Shown: positions 41,265 through 50,892, counted from the stretch's first letter. The stretch: 64,000 bases of DNA from an uncultured Desulfobacter sp. (GCF_963665355.1 NZ_OY762229.1:3658001-3722000); one strand, 5' to 3'. Notes: generated by a model from the sequence alone, not told the origin. Numbers and translations: made by a program.

Positions 41265-41702
41265 TCAAAACAGTTCATCTGTTTGCTGTTTCAATTCTTC
41301 CACGGTTTTGCGTAATTCTTTGTTCTCAGAGATCACGTCACGCATTTTAGTGAAGATTCGTATAATCTGGATGTTAACTTGGATGGCCCGATCGCTTCTC
41401 AATATGCTGGAAAGCATTGCTACTCCTTGTTCGGTAAAAGCCATAGGTGCAGAACGTAAATTCTTATCATCAGAATCGGAGACTGCAATGTGTGACTTCA
41501 AAGCTGCAAACTCCTCTTTTGATAATTTAAACATAAAATCCTCAGGGAAGCGGCTTATATTTCTTCTGACAGATTGTTTTAAGTTTTTTCTTTTAACCCT
41601 ATAAAGATCTGCCAGGTCCCAGTCCAACATAACTTTAGAACCCCGGATGAGATAAATTTTTTTTGTGATTTGTTCAACAGTAACAAGATCTTTTTCAGCC
41701 AT
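41265..41702 (-). CDS. ORF6N domain DNA-binding protein
   Basis: A 145-residue protein. The ORF6N domain (about residues 8-95) shows IYLIRGSKVMLDWDLADLY, RRNISRFPEDFMFKLSKEEF and APMAFTEQGVAMLSSILRS, with a short coiled C-terminus. It occurs in phages, plasmids and as single chromosomal genes and is taken as a DNA-binding regulator. No phage genes lie nearby. CAGGAGAC precedes the ATG. Confidence 0.9.
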   Translation of the reverse strand: MAEKDLVTVEQITKKIYLIRGSKVMLDWDLADLYRVKRKNLKQSVRRNISRFPEDFMFKLSKEEFAALKSHIAVSDSDDKNLRSAPMAFTEQGVAMLSSILRSDRAIQVNIQIIRIFTKMRDVISENKELRKTVEELKQQTDELF

Positions 41703-41885
41703 TTTGTCTCCTGTCTTAATACTTCAATTTGTTACCTCTAAGTTTATTCATAATCTAATATAACAGCCATGGGCTGACCTGACATATCAGCTACCGGGTT
41801 CAGCCCACAACAAAGTTTGAAAGATCTTGGTAAGTTACCCAGTCTTTCATATAAACTTGGGGTGTGTGAACCGGCGGCCCAACGG

Positions 41886-42509
41886 CTATTGGGTCAAACG
41901 GCCTATTTTTGCCGTTAAAAGGTTGATGACCGGATCATTCTGGCTGCCGCCGGGGACAATGATGTCCGCGTATTCTCTGGAAGGAGCCACAAACCGGTCG
42001 TGCATGGGTTTGACCGTTTCAAGGTATTGGCTAACCACCGATTTACGGGTGCGGCCCCGGTGCTCAATATCCCGGGTCATTCTCCGGATGAAGCGGATAT
42101 CCGGGTCGGCATCCACATAGACCTTGAGATCCATCATCGCCCTTAAGGCTGGGTCAGTAAAAATTAATATACCATCAATGATGATGACAGGGCAGGGATG
42201 AATGGTGACAGTCTGCCCCAGCCGCAGATGGGTATTATAATCATATTGGGGCGCTTTTACAGTCTTCCCGTCAAGAAGCGTCCTAAGTTGTTTGACCAAA
42301 AGAGCTGTGTCCAGGGCATCGGGGTGGTCATAATTCACCTGGGCGCGGTCGGCCAGTGGCATGTGAGGATGGTGTTGATAATACCAGTCATGCCGGATAA
42401 CGGCAACACGGTCAGGTCCTGTGTGCTGTAGTATCCTGTTGATAAGCGTGGTTTTCCCTGCCCCAGAGCCACCTGCAATACCGATCACATACGATTGCGG
42501 TCTGTTCAT
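41886..42509 (-). CDS. udk: Uridine kinase
   Basis: A 207-residue P-loop kinase of pyrimidine salvage, phosphorylating uridine and cytidine. Walker A is GIAGGSGAGKTTL; the substrate loop shows RHDWYYQHHPHMPLADRAQ and NYDHPDALDTALL; the lid holds RFIRRMTRDIEHRGRT. The length is that of bacterial Udk. It stands alone with an intergenic gap on each side. Confidence 0.93.
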   Translation of the reverse strand: MNRPQSYVIGIAGGSGAGKTTLINRILQHTGPDRVAVIRHDWYYQHHPHMPLADRAQVNYDHPDALDTALLVKQLRTLLDGKTVKAPQYDYNTHLRLGQTVTIHPCPVIIIDGILIFTDPALRAMMDLKVYVDADPDIRFIRRMTRDIEHRGRTRKSVVSQYLETVKPMHDRFVAPSREYADIIVPGGSQNDPVINLLTAKIGRLTQ

Positions 42510-42870
42510 GTCATGATTTCCTGTGTGCTGCCCAGTGTTGTAAAACCTTTTACAGTGTAAAAAAGGTAAACTGGTATCCTGCCAAAATCAATTGTTTTTC
42601 AGGGTTGTCAAAAGATGCACCAATCTGTTGTCTTGTAATAATTCCTAAACCACATAGCAGAGGGGTATTCTTTCGGGATTTCAACAATGACCTGACAGTC
42701 CGTTCAAAGGGTGGCAATTTATCCAGACAACCATACATTTTCCTGCAAACAAATATGTCTCTATATAACTGTCTCTTTATTGTCTCATTATGTGGTCTTC
42801 ATAGAATATGTTTAGTTGTTAAAAGTATATAACTATTTATTATATATGGTGATATTCAATATTTTATGAT

Positions 42871-42886
42871 TTGGTACAAAACATGC
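42871..42886 (+). promoter_or_regulatory. Sigma-54 promoter of the nifENB operon
   Basis: TTGGTACAAAACATGCA fits the -24/-12 consensus (TGGcAC-N5-tTGCa) with two mismatches. It lies about 60 bases before the small leader ORF and 110 before nifE. No perfect NifA site (TGT-N10-ACA) was found upstream by eye. Confidence 0.65.
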
Positions 42887-42943
42887 ACTTCCCGGGATTG
42901 AAGAGTTCTCCGCTCATACTTAACAGCAAAACAGGAGGCATAT

Positions 42944-42997
42944 ATGAGGCTCAAAGACATAAAAAAAGATTATAACCTGATAATTAAGGATAAATAA
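42944..42997 (+). CDS. Possible 17-residue leader peptide directly upstream of nifE
   Basis: The ORF encodes MRLKDIKKDYNLIIKDK and has the strongest ribosome site of the area (ACAGGAGG, 5-6 bases before the ATG). Its TAA ends one base before the nifE ATG, which itself has no good site. Translational coupling is therefore likely. It might be only a coupling device, or a degenerate remnant of a longer gene. No known family was recognised. Confidence 0.5.
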   Translation: MRLKDIKKDYNLIIKDK

Positions 42998-42998
42998 A

Positions 42999-44375
42999 AT
43001 GACCTCCATATCGGTACTCAAACAGCGGGAAAAACAAATTTACCAGAAGGGGAGTCAGCCCTTTGACATGGCATGTGATACCAAAAGTCTGGCCGGCGCA
43101 GTCAGTCAGAGGGCCTGTGTGTTCTGCGGCTCCAGGGTGGTGCTCTACCCCATTGCCGACGCCTTGCATCTCATTCACGGTCCCATCGGATGCGCCTCCT
43201 ATACCTGGGATATCAGAGGGGCCCAGTCTTCGGGTCCGGAGCTTCACAGGATGAGTTTTTCAACAGACCTGTCAGAGACTGATATTATCTATGGCGGGGA
43301 AAAAAAGCTTAAAAAAGCATTGCTGGAGCTGATTGACAAATATTCACCCAAGGCCGCCTTTGTGTACTGCACCTGCATTGTGGGCATCATTGGTGATGAC
43401 GTTGACGCGGTTTGCCGCCAGGTGGAAGAAGAGACCAACATTCCTGTCATCGCTGTCCATTCCGAAGGATTTAAAGGTACCAAAAGAGACGGGTACAAGG
43501 CGGCCTGTGACGCCTTGTTCAGTCTGATCGAAAGAAACAGGGAACCCCAAATTACCATCCCGGACTCCATAAATATCCTTGGTGAGTTCAATATTGGCGG
43601 AGAGACATGGATCATTAAGAAATATTATGAGGCCATGGGGGTCAAGGTGGTCTCCGTGATCACCGGTGACGGCCGGGTGGAAGAAGTGATGCAGGCGCGC
43701 AATGCCGCTTTGAACGTGGTGCAGTGTTCAGGGTCTGTCACGCATCTGGCAAAGCAGATGGAAAAAGAGTACGGCATCCCCTTTATAAGGGTCTCCTACT
43801 TCGGTATTGAAGACACGTCGGATGCCCTGTACCGGGTGGCGGTACACTTTAACAAAAATACGGAAATTTTGAAAAAGGCCCGGGATCTGATCAAAAAGGA
43901 AGTCCAGGCCATTGTTCCCCGCCTGGAGACCATGAAAAAAGATCTCGAAGGCAAAAAAGCCGCTATATACGTGGGCGGTGCCTTTAAGGCCTTCTCCCTG
44001 ATCAAGGCACTGAAAACCATTGGTATGGAAGTGGTCCTGGCCGGCTCCCAGACGGGTACCAAGGAAGATTATGAGGTGCTCAGGCAGATGTGCAACGACG
44101 GCACCGTAATTTTGGATGACTCAAATCCCCTTGAACTTGCCAAATATGCCGTTGAAAAGGACGCGGATCTGTTCATCGGCGGAGTAAAGGAACGACCCAT
44201 TGCCTATAAAATGGGCATCGGGTTCTGCGACCATAACCATGAACGAAAAATTCCTTTGGTGGGATTTGAAGGCATGGTCAATTTTGCAAAAGAAGTTCAC
44301 GAAACCGTGACAAGCCCGATATGGGATCTTGTACCCAGGCGGCAGAATCCCGCCGGAAAGGAAAGTGCGATATGA
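42999..44375 (+). CDS. nifE: Nitrogenase FeMo-cofactor scaffold protein NifE
   Basis: A 458-residue alpha-type scaffold subunit. With NifN it holds the NifB-cofactor while it matures to FeMo-co. Cys residues for the P-cluster-like site are in RACVFCGSR, HGPIGCASYTWDIRG and VYCTCIVGIIGDDV. The start is coupled to the leader ORF, and the stop overlaps the nifN start (ATGA). It is close to NifE rather than NifD: it lacks the NifD cofactor-ligand histidine context and pairs with nifN and nifB. Confidence 0.93.
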   Translation: MTSISVLKQREKQIYQKGSQPFDMACDTKSLAGAVSQRACVFCGSRVVLYPIADALHLIHGPIGCASYTWDIRGAQSSGPELHRMSFSTDLSETDIIYGGEKKLKKALLELIDKYSPKAAFVYCTCIVGIIGDDVDAVCRQVEEETNIPVIAVHSEGFKGTKRDGYKAACDALFSLIERNREPQITIPDSINILGEFNIGGETWIIKKYYEAMGVKVVSVITGDGRVEEVMQARNAALNVVQCSGSVTHLAKQMEKEYGIPFIRVSYFGIEDTSDALYRVAVHFNKNTEILKKARDLIKKEVQAIVPRLETMKKDLEGKKAAIYVGGAFKAFSLIKALKTIGMEVVLAGSQTGTKEDYEVLRQMCNDGTVILDDSNPLELAKYAVEKDADLFIGGVKERPIAYKMGIGFCDHNHERKIPLVGFEGMVNFAKEVHETVTSPIWDLVPRRQNPAGKESAI

Positions 44376-45784
44376 CCACGAGCAAAATTAAGAAAGAGAT
44401 ACCCTCATATACCCCCACCCAGAATGCGTGCAAAATGTGCACGCCTTTGGGAGCCACCCTGGTGTTCCAGGGGATTGAAGGCTGTGTGCCCCTGCTCCAC
44501 GGCTCCCAGGGATGTTCAACCTACATGCGGCGTTACCTGATCTCCCATTTCAAGGAGCCCGTGGATATTGCCTCATCCAACTTCACCGAAGAGACAGCTG
44601 TATTCGGGGGCGGGGCCAACCTGAAACTGGCCATTGAAAACGTGGCGCGCCAGTATGCACCGGCCATGATTGGTATCGCCACGACCTGTCTTTCCGAAAC
44701 CATAGGGGATGATGTGCAGTTAATTTTAAACAGCATGGGCAATGCCATCGGGGACACGGCCCTGGTTCATGTCTCCACTCCGTCCTATACCGGCACCCAC
44801 GTGGACGGATTTCACGGTGCCGTGGCCGCCGTGGTGGACCGCTTCAACCCGCCGGGCACAAGGACCGTAAACGGGTCTAAAGAAAAGGAATCAATTAACC
44901 TGTTTCCCGGTATGCTTTCCAATGAAGATTTGCGGTATCTGAAAGACATTTTTGAGGATTTTCAAATCCCTGTCACCATTCTGCCCGATTATTCGGAAAG
45001 GCTGGAAGGGCCGTCATGGGAGGAATACCAGGCTATCCAGAAAGGGGGGACAACTATTTCGGCCATTGAAACTATGAATGTGGCGCATCACAGTATGGAA
45101 TTCGGTGCTGTGCTGGCCCTGGCCGCAGAAAAGGGTCAGGAGACTGCTGGGGAAATTTTGAGCAAGCGCTTTGGCGTTCCCTGCACCCGCCTTCCCATCC
45201 CCATAGGAGTTAAGGCCACGGATCATTTCCTGGATATCCTGTCCCGGATTTCTGGCAGGCCTGTTCCTGAGCGTTACAGAAAAGAGAAATGGCGGCTGGT
45301 GGATACCTATGTGGACGGCAATAAATATGTATCGAAAAAACGGGCACTGATTTACGGGGAAGAGGATTTTGTGGTCTCCATGGCCGGATTCCTTGCCGAA
45401 GTCGGCATTGTTCCGGTCCTGTGCGCATCCGGCGGTAAAAGCAAAACATTTAGAGCGGCCCTTGAAGCGATGTTGCCCGAAAAAGTCATTGACCAGATCA
45501 TTATCCAGAATGACATGGATTTCACCTGCATGGAAGAGACCGCCGCGGCCATGCCCGAAGATCTGAGGCCTGAACTCATCATCGGCAACTCCAAGGGATA
45601 TGCCATGGCAAGACGGCTGAAAATCCCCATGGTCCGGGTGGGATTTCCCATCCATGACAGGATAGGCGGCTCACGTATCCTGCACGTTGGTTACAAAGGG
45701 GCCCAGCAGCTGTTTGACAATATTGTAAACACAATTCTTACGGCAAAACAGACCGCGTCCAGAATAGGATATTCATACATGTAA
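44372..45784 (+). CDS. nifN: Nitrogenase FeMo-cofactor scaffold protein NifN
   Basis: A 470-residue beta-type subunit. Visible marks are NACKMCTPLGATLVFQGIEG, LLHGSQGCSTYMRRY and FTEETAVFGGGANL at the start, then IATTCLSETIGDDV, typical of NifN/NifK. NifE pairing makes NifN the best call. I chose the ATG at 44372, overlapping the nifE stop; upstream codons belong to nifE. The intergenic repeat copy 2 lies between its stop and nifB. Confidence 0.92.
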   Translation: MTTSKIKKEIPSYTPTQNACKMCTPLGATLVFQGIEGCVPLLHGSQGCSTYMRRYLISHFKEPVDIASSNFTEETAVFGGGANLKLAIENVARQYAPAMIGIATTCLSETIGDDVQLILNSMGNAIGDTALVHVSTPSYTGTHVDGFHGAVAAVVDRFNPPGTRTVNGSKEKESINLFPGMLSNEDLRYLKDIFEDFQIPVTILPDYSERLEGPSWEEYQAIQKGGTTISAIETMNVAHHSMEFGAVLALAAEKGQETAGEILSKRFGVPCTRLPIPIGVKATDHFLDILSRISGRPVPERYRKEKWRLVDTYVDGNKYVSKKRALIYGEEDFVVSMAGFLAEVGIVPVLCASGGKSKTFRAALEAMLPEKVIDQIIIQNDMDFTCMEETAAAMPEDLRPELIIGNSKGYAMARRLKIPMVRVGFPIHDRIGGSRILHVGYKGAQQLFDNIVNTILTAKQTASRIGYSYM

Positions 45785-45831
45785 ATATTTCCCGTAGCAA
45801 AACTGCCCCTTTTGTCCGATTTCTTCGTTGG

Positions 45832-45909
45832 GCAAAAATTTTAATCCTCGAAATATTTTATATATTCCTCCGGTTAAAATTTTTGTCCGCCTTGAACTCC
45901 AACAAAATT
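45832..45909. repeat. Dispersed intergenic repeat, copy 2 (between nifN and nifB)
   Basis: Shares with 150-227 the core TTTTAATCCTCGAAATA...TATTCCTCCGGTTAAAAT and the trailing CCGCCTTG.ACT..ACAAAATT. Its hairpin lies in the nifN-nifB spacer and could affect mRNA processing or partial termination ahead of nifB. Confidence 0.7.
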
Positions 45910-45951
45910 GACTATTTTTCTACAGAAACTAAATAAGGAAAATTGTAAATT

Positions 45952-47274
45952 ATGATGAATTTAGATAACCATCCCTGTTTTAACAAAAAATCCTGTAAGG
46001 ATTTCGGTCGGGTCCACCTTCCGGTTGCGCCGGCCTGCAATATCCAGTGCAATTTCTGTAACCGAAAATTTGACTGTGTCAACGAAAGCCGTCCAGGGGT
46101 CTCCTCATCCCTTTTGACCCCGGATCAGGCCATGGCCTACCTGGCAGAGGTGGTTGAGGCCAAACCCAACACCTCGGTGGTGGGCATTGCAGGCCCGGGC
46201 GACCCCTTTGCCAACGCCGGCAAAACCATGGAGACATTGACCCGGGTGCGCGCCGCCTATCCGGAAATGCTGCTTTGCGTGGCCACCAACGGCCTGAACA
46301 TCCATCCTTACCTGGATGAACTGAAAGCCGTCAATACCACCCATATCAGCATCACCATCAATGCGGTGGACCCTGAAATCGGTGCAAAAATGTATTCCTG
46401 GGTAAGGGACGGCAAACGCTCCATAGGACCGGCCCAGGGCGCAAAACTGATTTTGGAGCGTCAGTTTGCCGCTGTCAAAGGCCTTAAAGAACGCGATATT
46501 ATGGTCAAGGTGAATTCCATTCTTTTGCCCGGCATCAATGATGAGCATATGGTAGATGTGGCCAAAAAAATGGGTGAAATGGATGTGGATATTTTTAACA
46601 TCATGCCCTATTTCCCTACCAAGGACTCAAATTTTGAAGATATGCCGGAACCGTCCAAAGATCAGCTCAAGGAACTTAGAAAGGCGGCCCAGGTCTTTGT
46701 GCCACAGATGACCCATTGTAAGCGCTGCCGGGCTGATGCCGTCGGCCTGCTGGATGATCCCTTGAACCAGAATCTCATGGATCGGCTGACCCACCACGAC
46801 ACGTCCCCGGATCCCGGGTCCGGAACGGCGAAAGATAGTCATGAAATGCCCGGTATAAAGGATACGTTTGCGTTCAATGCTACCGAACCGAGGCCGTATG
46901 TGGCCCTGGCCACCCGGGAAGGTGCGTTGATCAATCAGCACCTGGGTGAAGCTACGGAAATGCATATCTATGACTTGAATCAGGACACGCCGGCGTTTGT
47001 GGAAACACGAACCTTGCCCCGGCCAGGCGGCGGAGAGATCAGATGGTACAATTTTGCCCGGTCCATTAAGGATTGCCACACCATCCTTGTGTCCGGTGCC
47101 GGGGATGCGCCTAAAAAGAAGTTGAGCTCCATGGGATTTACCATCCATGAAGTCAACGGCATGATTGACCTTGTACTCATGTCCTTAAAAAAAGGGGAGT
47201 CGCTAAACCATCTGATTGTCCGGAAACAGGCGTCTTGCGGGGAGTGCAGGGGATCTGGCACCGGTTGTATGTAA
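45952..47274 (+). CDS. nifB: Nitrogenase cofactor biosynthesis radical SAM protein NifB
   Basis: A 440-residue protein. The radical SAM motif is CNIQCNFC (residues about 25-32), preceded by the NifB-typical HPCFN and followed by NRKFDCVNESRPGV. The SAM domain runs to about residue 290. A C-terminal NifX/NafY-like domain (about 310-430) begins YVALATREGALINQHLGEA and ends in CGECRGSGTGC. NifB builds the 8Fe-9S-C NifB-co that NifEN receives. It is the third gene of the operon. The start is the first of two adjacent ATGs, with AAGGAAA upstream. Confidence 0.95.
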   Translation: MMNLDNHPCFNKKSCKDFGRVHLPVAPACNIQCNFCNRKFDCVNESRPGVSSSLLTPDQAMAYLAEVVEAKPNTSVVGIAGPGDPFANAGKTMETLTRVRAAYPEMLLCVATNGLNIHPYLDELKAVNTTHISITINAVDPEIGAKMYSWVRDGKRSIGPAQGAKLILERQFAAVKGLKERDIMVKVNSILLPGINDEHMVDVAKKMGEMDVDIFNIMPYFPTKDSNFEDMPEPSKDQLKELRKAAQVFVPQMTHCKRCRADAVGLLDDPLNQNLMDRLTHHDTSPDPGSGTAKDSHEMPGIKDTFAFNATEPRPYVALATREGALINQHLGEATEMHIYDLNQDTPAFVETRTLPRPGGGEIRWYNFARSIKDCHTILVSGAGDAPKKKLSSMGFTIHEVNGMIDLVLMSLKKGESLNHLIVRKQASCGECRGSGTGCM

Positions 47275-47340
47275 CCTGTGTTTATGGGCCCAAGCCTGAT
47301 TGATACATCAGCGCAGAAAGGAGTATGTATTATAAGGTAT

Positions 47341-49221
47341 ATGAATATTGAATTACAGGAAATACGCAGCTTTCTGGCAAACAACCATCCATTTGACCTA
47401 TTGTCTGAAAAAACATTGTCCGACTTGTCGGAAAAGCTACAGATACGCTATTTTCCCACAGGTTCAGAGATTCCCGATGCCGGAACCCTGTTTGATCACC
47501 TTTACCTGATCCGTACGGGAAAGGTGGAACTTAACACAGCAGACGGTGAGCTGCAGGCCCGCCTCGGTGAAAATGATATGTTTGGATATCGTTCATCCCA
47601 CGTCGGCAGCCGGGACAAGCTCAAAGCATTTGCCGTGGAGGACACCGTGGTATATCGTCTCCGCGCTGCTGATCTATACAGGATTTGCGATCAAAATGCC
47701 CAGCTCGACGGTTTTTTCGACAGCTGCGATGACGTGCAAAGCAGACGGCAGCGTGAAGACGCAAGCCTGTTCAGTCAAAGTGATCTAACCCAGCTCAACT
47801 TGATGCTTACACCGGTCAGGGAACTGTTAAGCCGCACCCCGGTCAAAGTGCCGGTTACAGCCACCATACAGGAGACTGCCCAAATCATGAGCCAAAAGGG
47901 TGTCTCTTCAATCCTTATATACCACGAACCGGAACGCCGCGAACAAAAACTGATCGGGATTGTTACCGACCGTGACCTGCGCAACCGGGTGATTGCCCGG
48001 GGGCTGGACCTTAACGACAGGATCAGTGAAATCATGACCGAGAACCCGGCTACTGTTAACAGCAGCGATTTTGCTTTTAAGGCCCAACTTCAAATGGCCC
48101 GTTACAACGTCCATCATATGCCGGTGATGGCCAACAACCGCCTGGCGGGCATGATTACCACCACTGATCTCACCAGGCAGTACACCTGCTCTACGGTCGA
48201 TATTATTGGTGATATCTACAAGCACACTGATATTGACAGGATAAAGGCGGTAACGGCAAAGATTCCCGAGCTGCTGGTCAATCTGGTGGCTGCCGGGGCA
48301 ACAGCCATGGGCCTAGGGCACCTGATTACGTCCATCACAGACGCCGTCACTACCCGCCTGCTTCAGTTGGCCGAAGAAAGACTGGGGCCTGCTCCCGTGG
48401 CCTACGCCTGGGTCGCCGCAGGCTCCCAGGCGCGAGAGGAACAGATTGCCAAGACGGATCAGGATAATATCCTGATCCTGGCGGATGATTACATTCCAAA
48501 AGAGCATAACAAATACTTCCGTCTGCTGGCCGGACATGTCTGTGACGGACTCAACGACTGTGGTTACATCTACTGCCCCGGCGACATGATGGCGACCAAC
48601 TATGATTGGCGCCAACCCCTGAAAGTCTGGAAAAAAAATTTCAGCCAGTGGATTGACCGGCCTGAACCCGAAGCCCTGATGCTGACCAGTGTTTTTTTTG
48701 ATCTACGCTGCATATACGGCAACCGCAGCCTGTTTCAAGACCTGCGTGATCATGTACTAGGAAAGACCCGCGACAATAGTATTTTCCTGGCCCATATGAC
48801 AATGAACGCGCTTTCCCGCCAACCACCGCTGGGGTTTTTCCGTAATTTTATATTAATCAAAGGAGGAGAGCACGACCATACATTTGATATCAAGCTTAAC
48901 GGTATTGTTCCCATTGTGGACCTTGTTCGTGTCTATGCCCTTGCCCAGTGCAGCAGCGCAATCAATACCCTGGATCGCCTTGATTTGATGGAAAGTAGCA
49001 ACTCTATCTCTAAAGACAGTGCCGGGGAACTGCACGATGCTCTTGAGTTTATAAGCAAGCTGCGCATTCAGCACCAGGCAAGACAGGTCAAGGCCGGCAA
49101 GGAAATGGACAACTTTGTGTCACCTGACAACCTTTCCCTCGTTGATCGCAACCGCCTTAAAGATGCATTCCTGGTGGTTCGTAACATGCAGTCAGTGATG
49201 AAGTATCGATACCAACGGTAG
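47341..49221 (+). CDS. Cyclic-nucleotide-binding/CBS/DUF294 nucleotidyltransferase-like signalling protein
   Basis: A 626-residue cytoplasmic protein. Domains in order: cNMP-binding (about 15-130), two CBS domains (about 160-290, with GVSSILIYHEPE and HHMPVMANNRLAGMITTTDL), a DUF294 nucleotidyltransferase domain (about 315-450, with GSQAREEQIAKTDQDN) and its C-terminal helical domain (to about 610). The G-S and DQD residues of the transferase motif are kept. Related proteins resemble GlnD in part and sit near acetate transport or 3'-5' exonuclease genes; neither is here. I chose the ATG at 47341 with AAGG just upstream. It could sense adenine nucleotides, and it follows nifB by 66 bases. Confidence 0.88.
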   Translation: MNIELQEIRSFLANNHPFDLLSEKTLSDLSEKLQIRYFPTGSEIPDAGTLFDHLYLIRTGKVELNTADGELQARLGENDMFGYRSSHVGSRDKLKAFAVEDTVVYRLRAADLYRICDQNAQLDGFFDSCDDVQSRRQREDASLFSQSDLTQLNLMLTPVRELLSRTPVKVPVTATIQETAQIMSQKGVSSILIYHEPERREQKLIGIVTDRDLRNRVIARGLDLNDRISEIMTENPATVNSSDFAFKAQLQMARYNVHHMPVMANNRLAGMITTTDLTRQYTCSTVDIIGDIYKHTDIDRIKAVTAKIPELLVNLVAAGATAMGLGHLITSITDAVTTRLLQLAEERLGPAPVAYAWVAAGSQAREEQIAKTDQDNILILADDYIPKEHNKYFRLLAGHVCDGLNDCGYIYCPGDMMATNYDWRQPLKVWKKNFSQWIDRPEPEALMLTSVFFDLRCIYGNRSLFQDLRDHVLGKTRDNSIFLAHMTMNALSRQPPLGFFRNFILIKGGEHDHTFDIKLNGIVPIVDLVRVYALAQCSSAINTLDRLDLMESSNSISKDSAGELHDALEFISKLRIQHQARQVKAGKEMDNFVSPDNLSLVDRNRLKDAFLVVRNMQSVMKYRYQR

Positions 49222-49409
49222 GCACGAATGCCCTTACAGGACAATTACCCGCAGCTGGGAAATAAAAAATCATCCAGGGCGCCGGCGTGTTTTGCGCTGT
49301 GAGGAATAATCCAAAATAACCTTGGATCCGTTTCATACCCGGGCTGCTCCCGTATGGCGAAAACTGTCCGTATAAATTTTTCAGCCGGTGTGGGGCAAAG
49401 TGTGGGAGG

Positions 49410-49566
49410 GTGCAATTCAATAATCTATGTTTTGACCTGATCACGGGTATTTTGCATGGAAAGTCAAAATGTGACATTCGTAACCACTTTATTTTATAGG
49501 ACCTGAATTTTATGATTTGTCTGTTATGTTGCCAAAAAGTATCAAATCTAAATTATTGAATTGCAC
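49410..49566. repeat. 157-bp MITE-like element with 15-bp inverted repeats
   Basis: GTGCAATTCAATAAT at 49410-49424 is matched perfectly inverted at 49552-49566. The same terminal sequence, continuing TTTAG, forms the left end of the transposase copies at 52151-52168 and, with changes, 58930-58948. No gene lies in it. The stretch 49222-49409 before it holds nothing I recognise. Confidence 0.65.
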
Positions 49567-50243
49567 CCCTCAAATAGATAACTGTTTCAACAAAATTCAA
49601 CTTCCAAAACGAGCCAGGAGATTTTACTCGCATGTTGATTACTCTGCGGATAGCTCTTTCAATCACTCCAGAGCGGGTTGGCAATTTTATAGCCCGACTT
49701 GCTTCGTACTGCATGCGGGTGCTGTTTGATACGAAGTAGCTTTTAAGTTTTTTCATGATTTTGTTTGATGCCCGAACATTTAGACGAGACTTAACTTCGG
49801 TCACTATTTCATTGATTTTGCCTGAAAACAAAAGGCCTTGAAATGGTTGAAATCTACCTTCTCACGCTTTTTCTTTGGAAGCATCTCAAATGCCTTGTTT
49901 AAATTTTGTTTTGCGTGCGTCCAGTCTATAATTTCGGTAAGTTTCAATTCATCACCACCAATAGAATGGATAAGTTTTGGGATTCGTTCCCATATCCATG
50001 GAGCACCACCGCCAACGAGAACAACTTCCGAGGCATCCTCTATTTTAAAACGCACAAGATATTGTTCGAGCAAGGTTATAAATTCATCCACTTTGCCTGT
50101 AGTACCATCAACAAAAGGAGCTATGTCCTTAACAATATTCCCGTCCTCATCAAGGACATAAAGGGTGAACAGTTTGGGTTCAATATAGTCAGTATGGAAT
50201 CCGCACCTTTTGTGTCAGTCGGAATGAAAGGAACGTAATCCCA
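49567..50243 (-). pseudogene. Truncated, frameshifted transposase (copy 1)
   Basis: On the minus strand, segments in successive frames match one transposase. YVLDEDGNIVKDIAPFVDG continues to VDEFITLLEQYLVRF, VVLVGGGAPWIWERIPKLI and IIDWTHAKQNLNKAFE; after a frameshift near 49815 come TEVKSRLNVRASNKIMKK and SGVIERAIRRVINMRVKSPG. The 5' half is missing. In GGGAPWIW a catalytic-type aspartate (usually GDGA) is replaced by glycine. The fold resembles the ISKra4/ISLre2 group of DDE transposases, but I cannot fix the family. Confidence 0.75.
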
Positions 50244-50479
50244 GATTTTAAGGGTTAAGAGGCCAAATCATGAGTAAACTAAACCAGGGCATTTAGACAC
50301 CCCAAGCTTAACCACTGGAAAACCACTCAAATTTTCAAATCTTAGAAAGACGGTTTCTAAACGGGCCGAGGAGATTGTTGAAAAGCGTCAAGCAGGAAAA
50401 ATAAAATACTCCTTGCATGATTCATGTTTGAGTGCCTTTTTGTTATTCAATTTATCGACTTTATTTATGAAAACAAAAA

Positions 50480-50509
50480 AGCCCCTGAGTAAAGAGCTAC
50501 TCAGGGGCT
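50480..50509 (-). terminator. Terminator of the cold-shock gene
   Basis: AGCCCCTGAGTA pairs perfectly with TACTCAGGGGCT around a 6-base loop; a T-tract follows on the minus strand. It lies 27 bases beyond the csp stop. Confidence 0.9.
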
Positions 50510-50536
50510 ATAATGTCACTGGGATAAAATGGTATG

Positions 50537-50740
50537 TTAAATCACGGTCACATTTGCAGCTGACGGGCCTTTGGGGCCCTGTTCAATGTCGAATGATACT
50601 TGATCACCCTCATTGAGAGTTTTAAAACCAACTGCATTGATGCCTGAATGATGGACAAATACATCTTTGCCACCACCTGCATGTTCAATAAATCCAAAAC
50701 CTTTTGACTCGTTAAACCATTTTACGATACCGTTTGCCAT
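50537..50740 (-). CDS. Cold-shock protein (CspA family)
   Basis: A 67-residue single OB-fold protein. RNP1 is KGFGFIEH and RNP2 is VFVHHS, the nucleic-acid-binding motifs. It begins [18 protein letters not shown] as usual and ends SAANVTVI. Csp proteins melt or chaperone RNA. It has its own promoter about 125 bases upstream, a long 5' leader and a clean terminator. TAGGAGAACGCC precedes the ATG. Confidence 0.96.
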   Translation of the reverse strand: MANGIVKWFNESKGFGFIEHAGGGKDVFVHHSGINAVGFKTLNEGDQVSFDIEQGPKGPSAANVTVI

Positions 50741-50864
50741 GTAGGCGTTCTCCTAAGTAAGAATAAAAATAAATCGTCTCGATCTTAAAGAATAATCACT
50801 GATTTCTCTGAGAAAATATCTAAGGAAGAAACTCAAGCACTTCAATGTAGTGCAATGGGTATAA

Positions 50865-50892
50865 AGCATACAGGAAAGATTGAGTATGTCAA
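50865..50892 (-). promoter_or_regulatory. Promoter of the cold-shock gene, with long 5' leader
   Basis: On the minus strand, TTGACA and TATGCT are separated by 16 bases. Transcription would start near 50858, leaving about 118 untranslated bases before the ATG. Cold-shock mRNAs often have such long leaders that refold with temperature. Confidence 0.7.
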
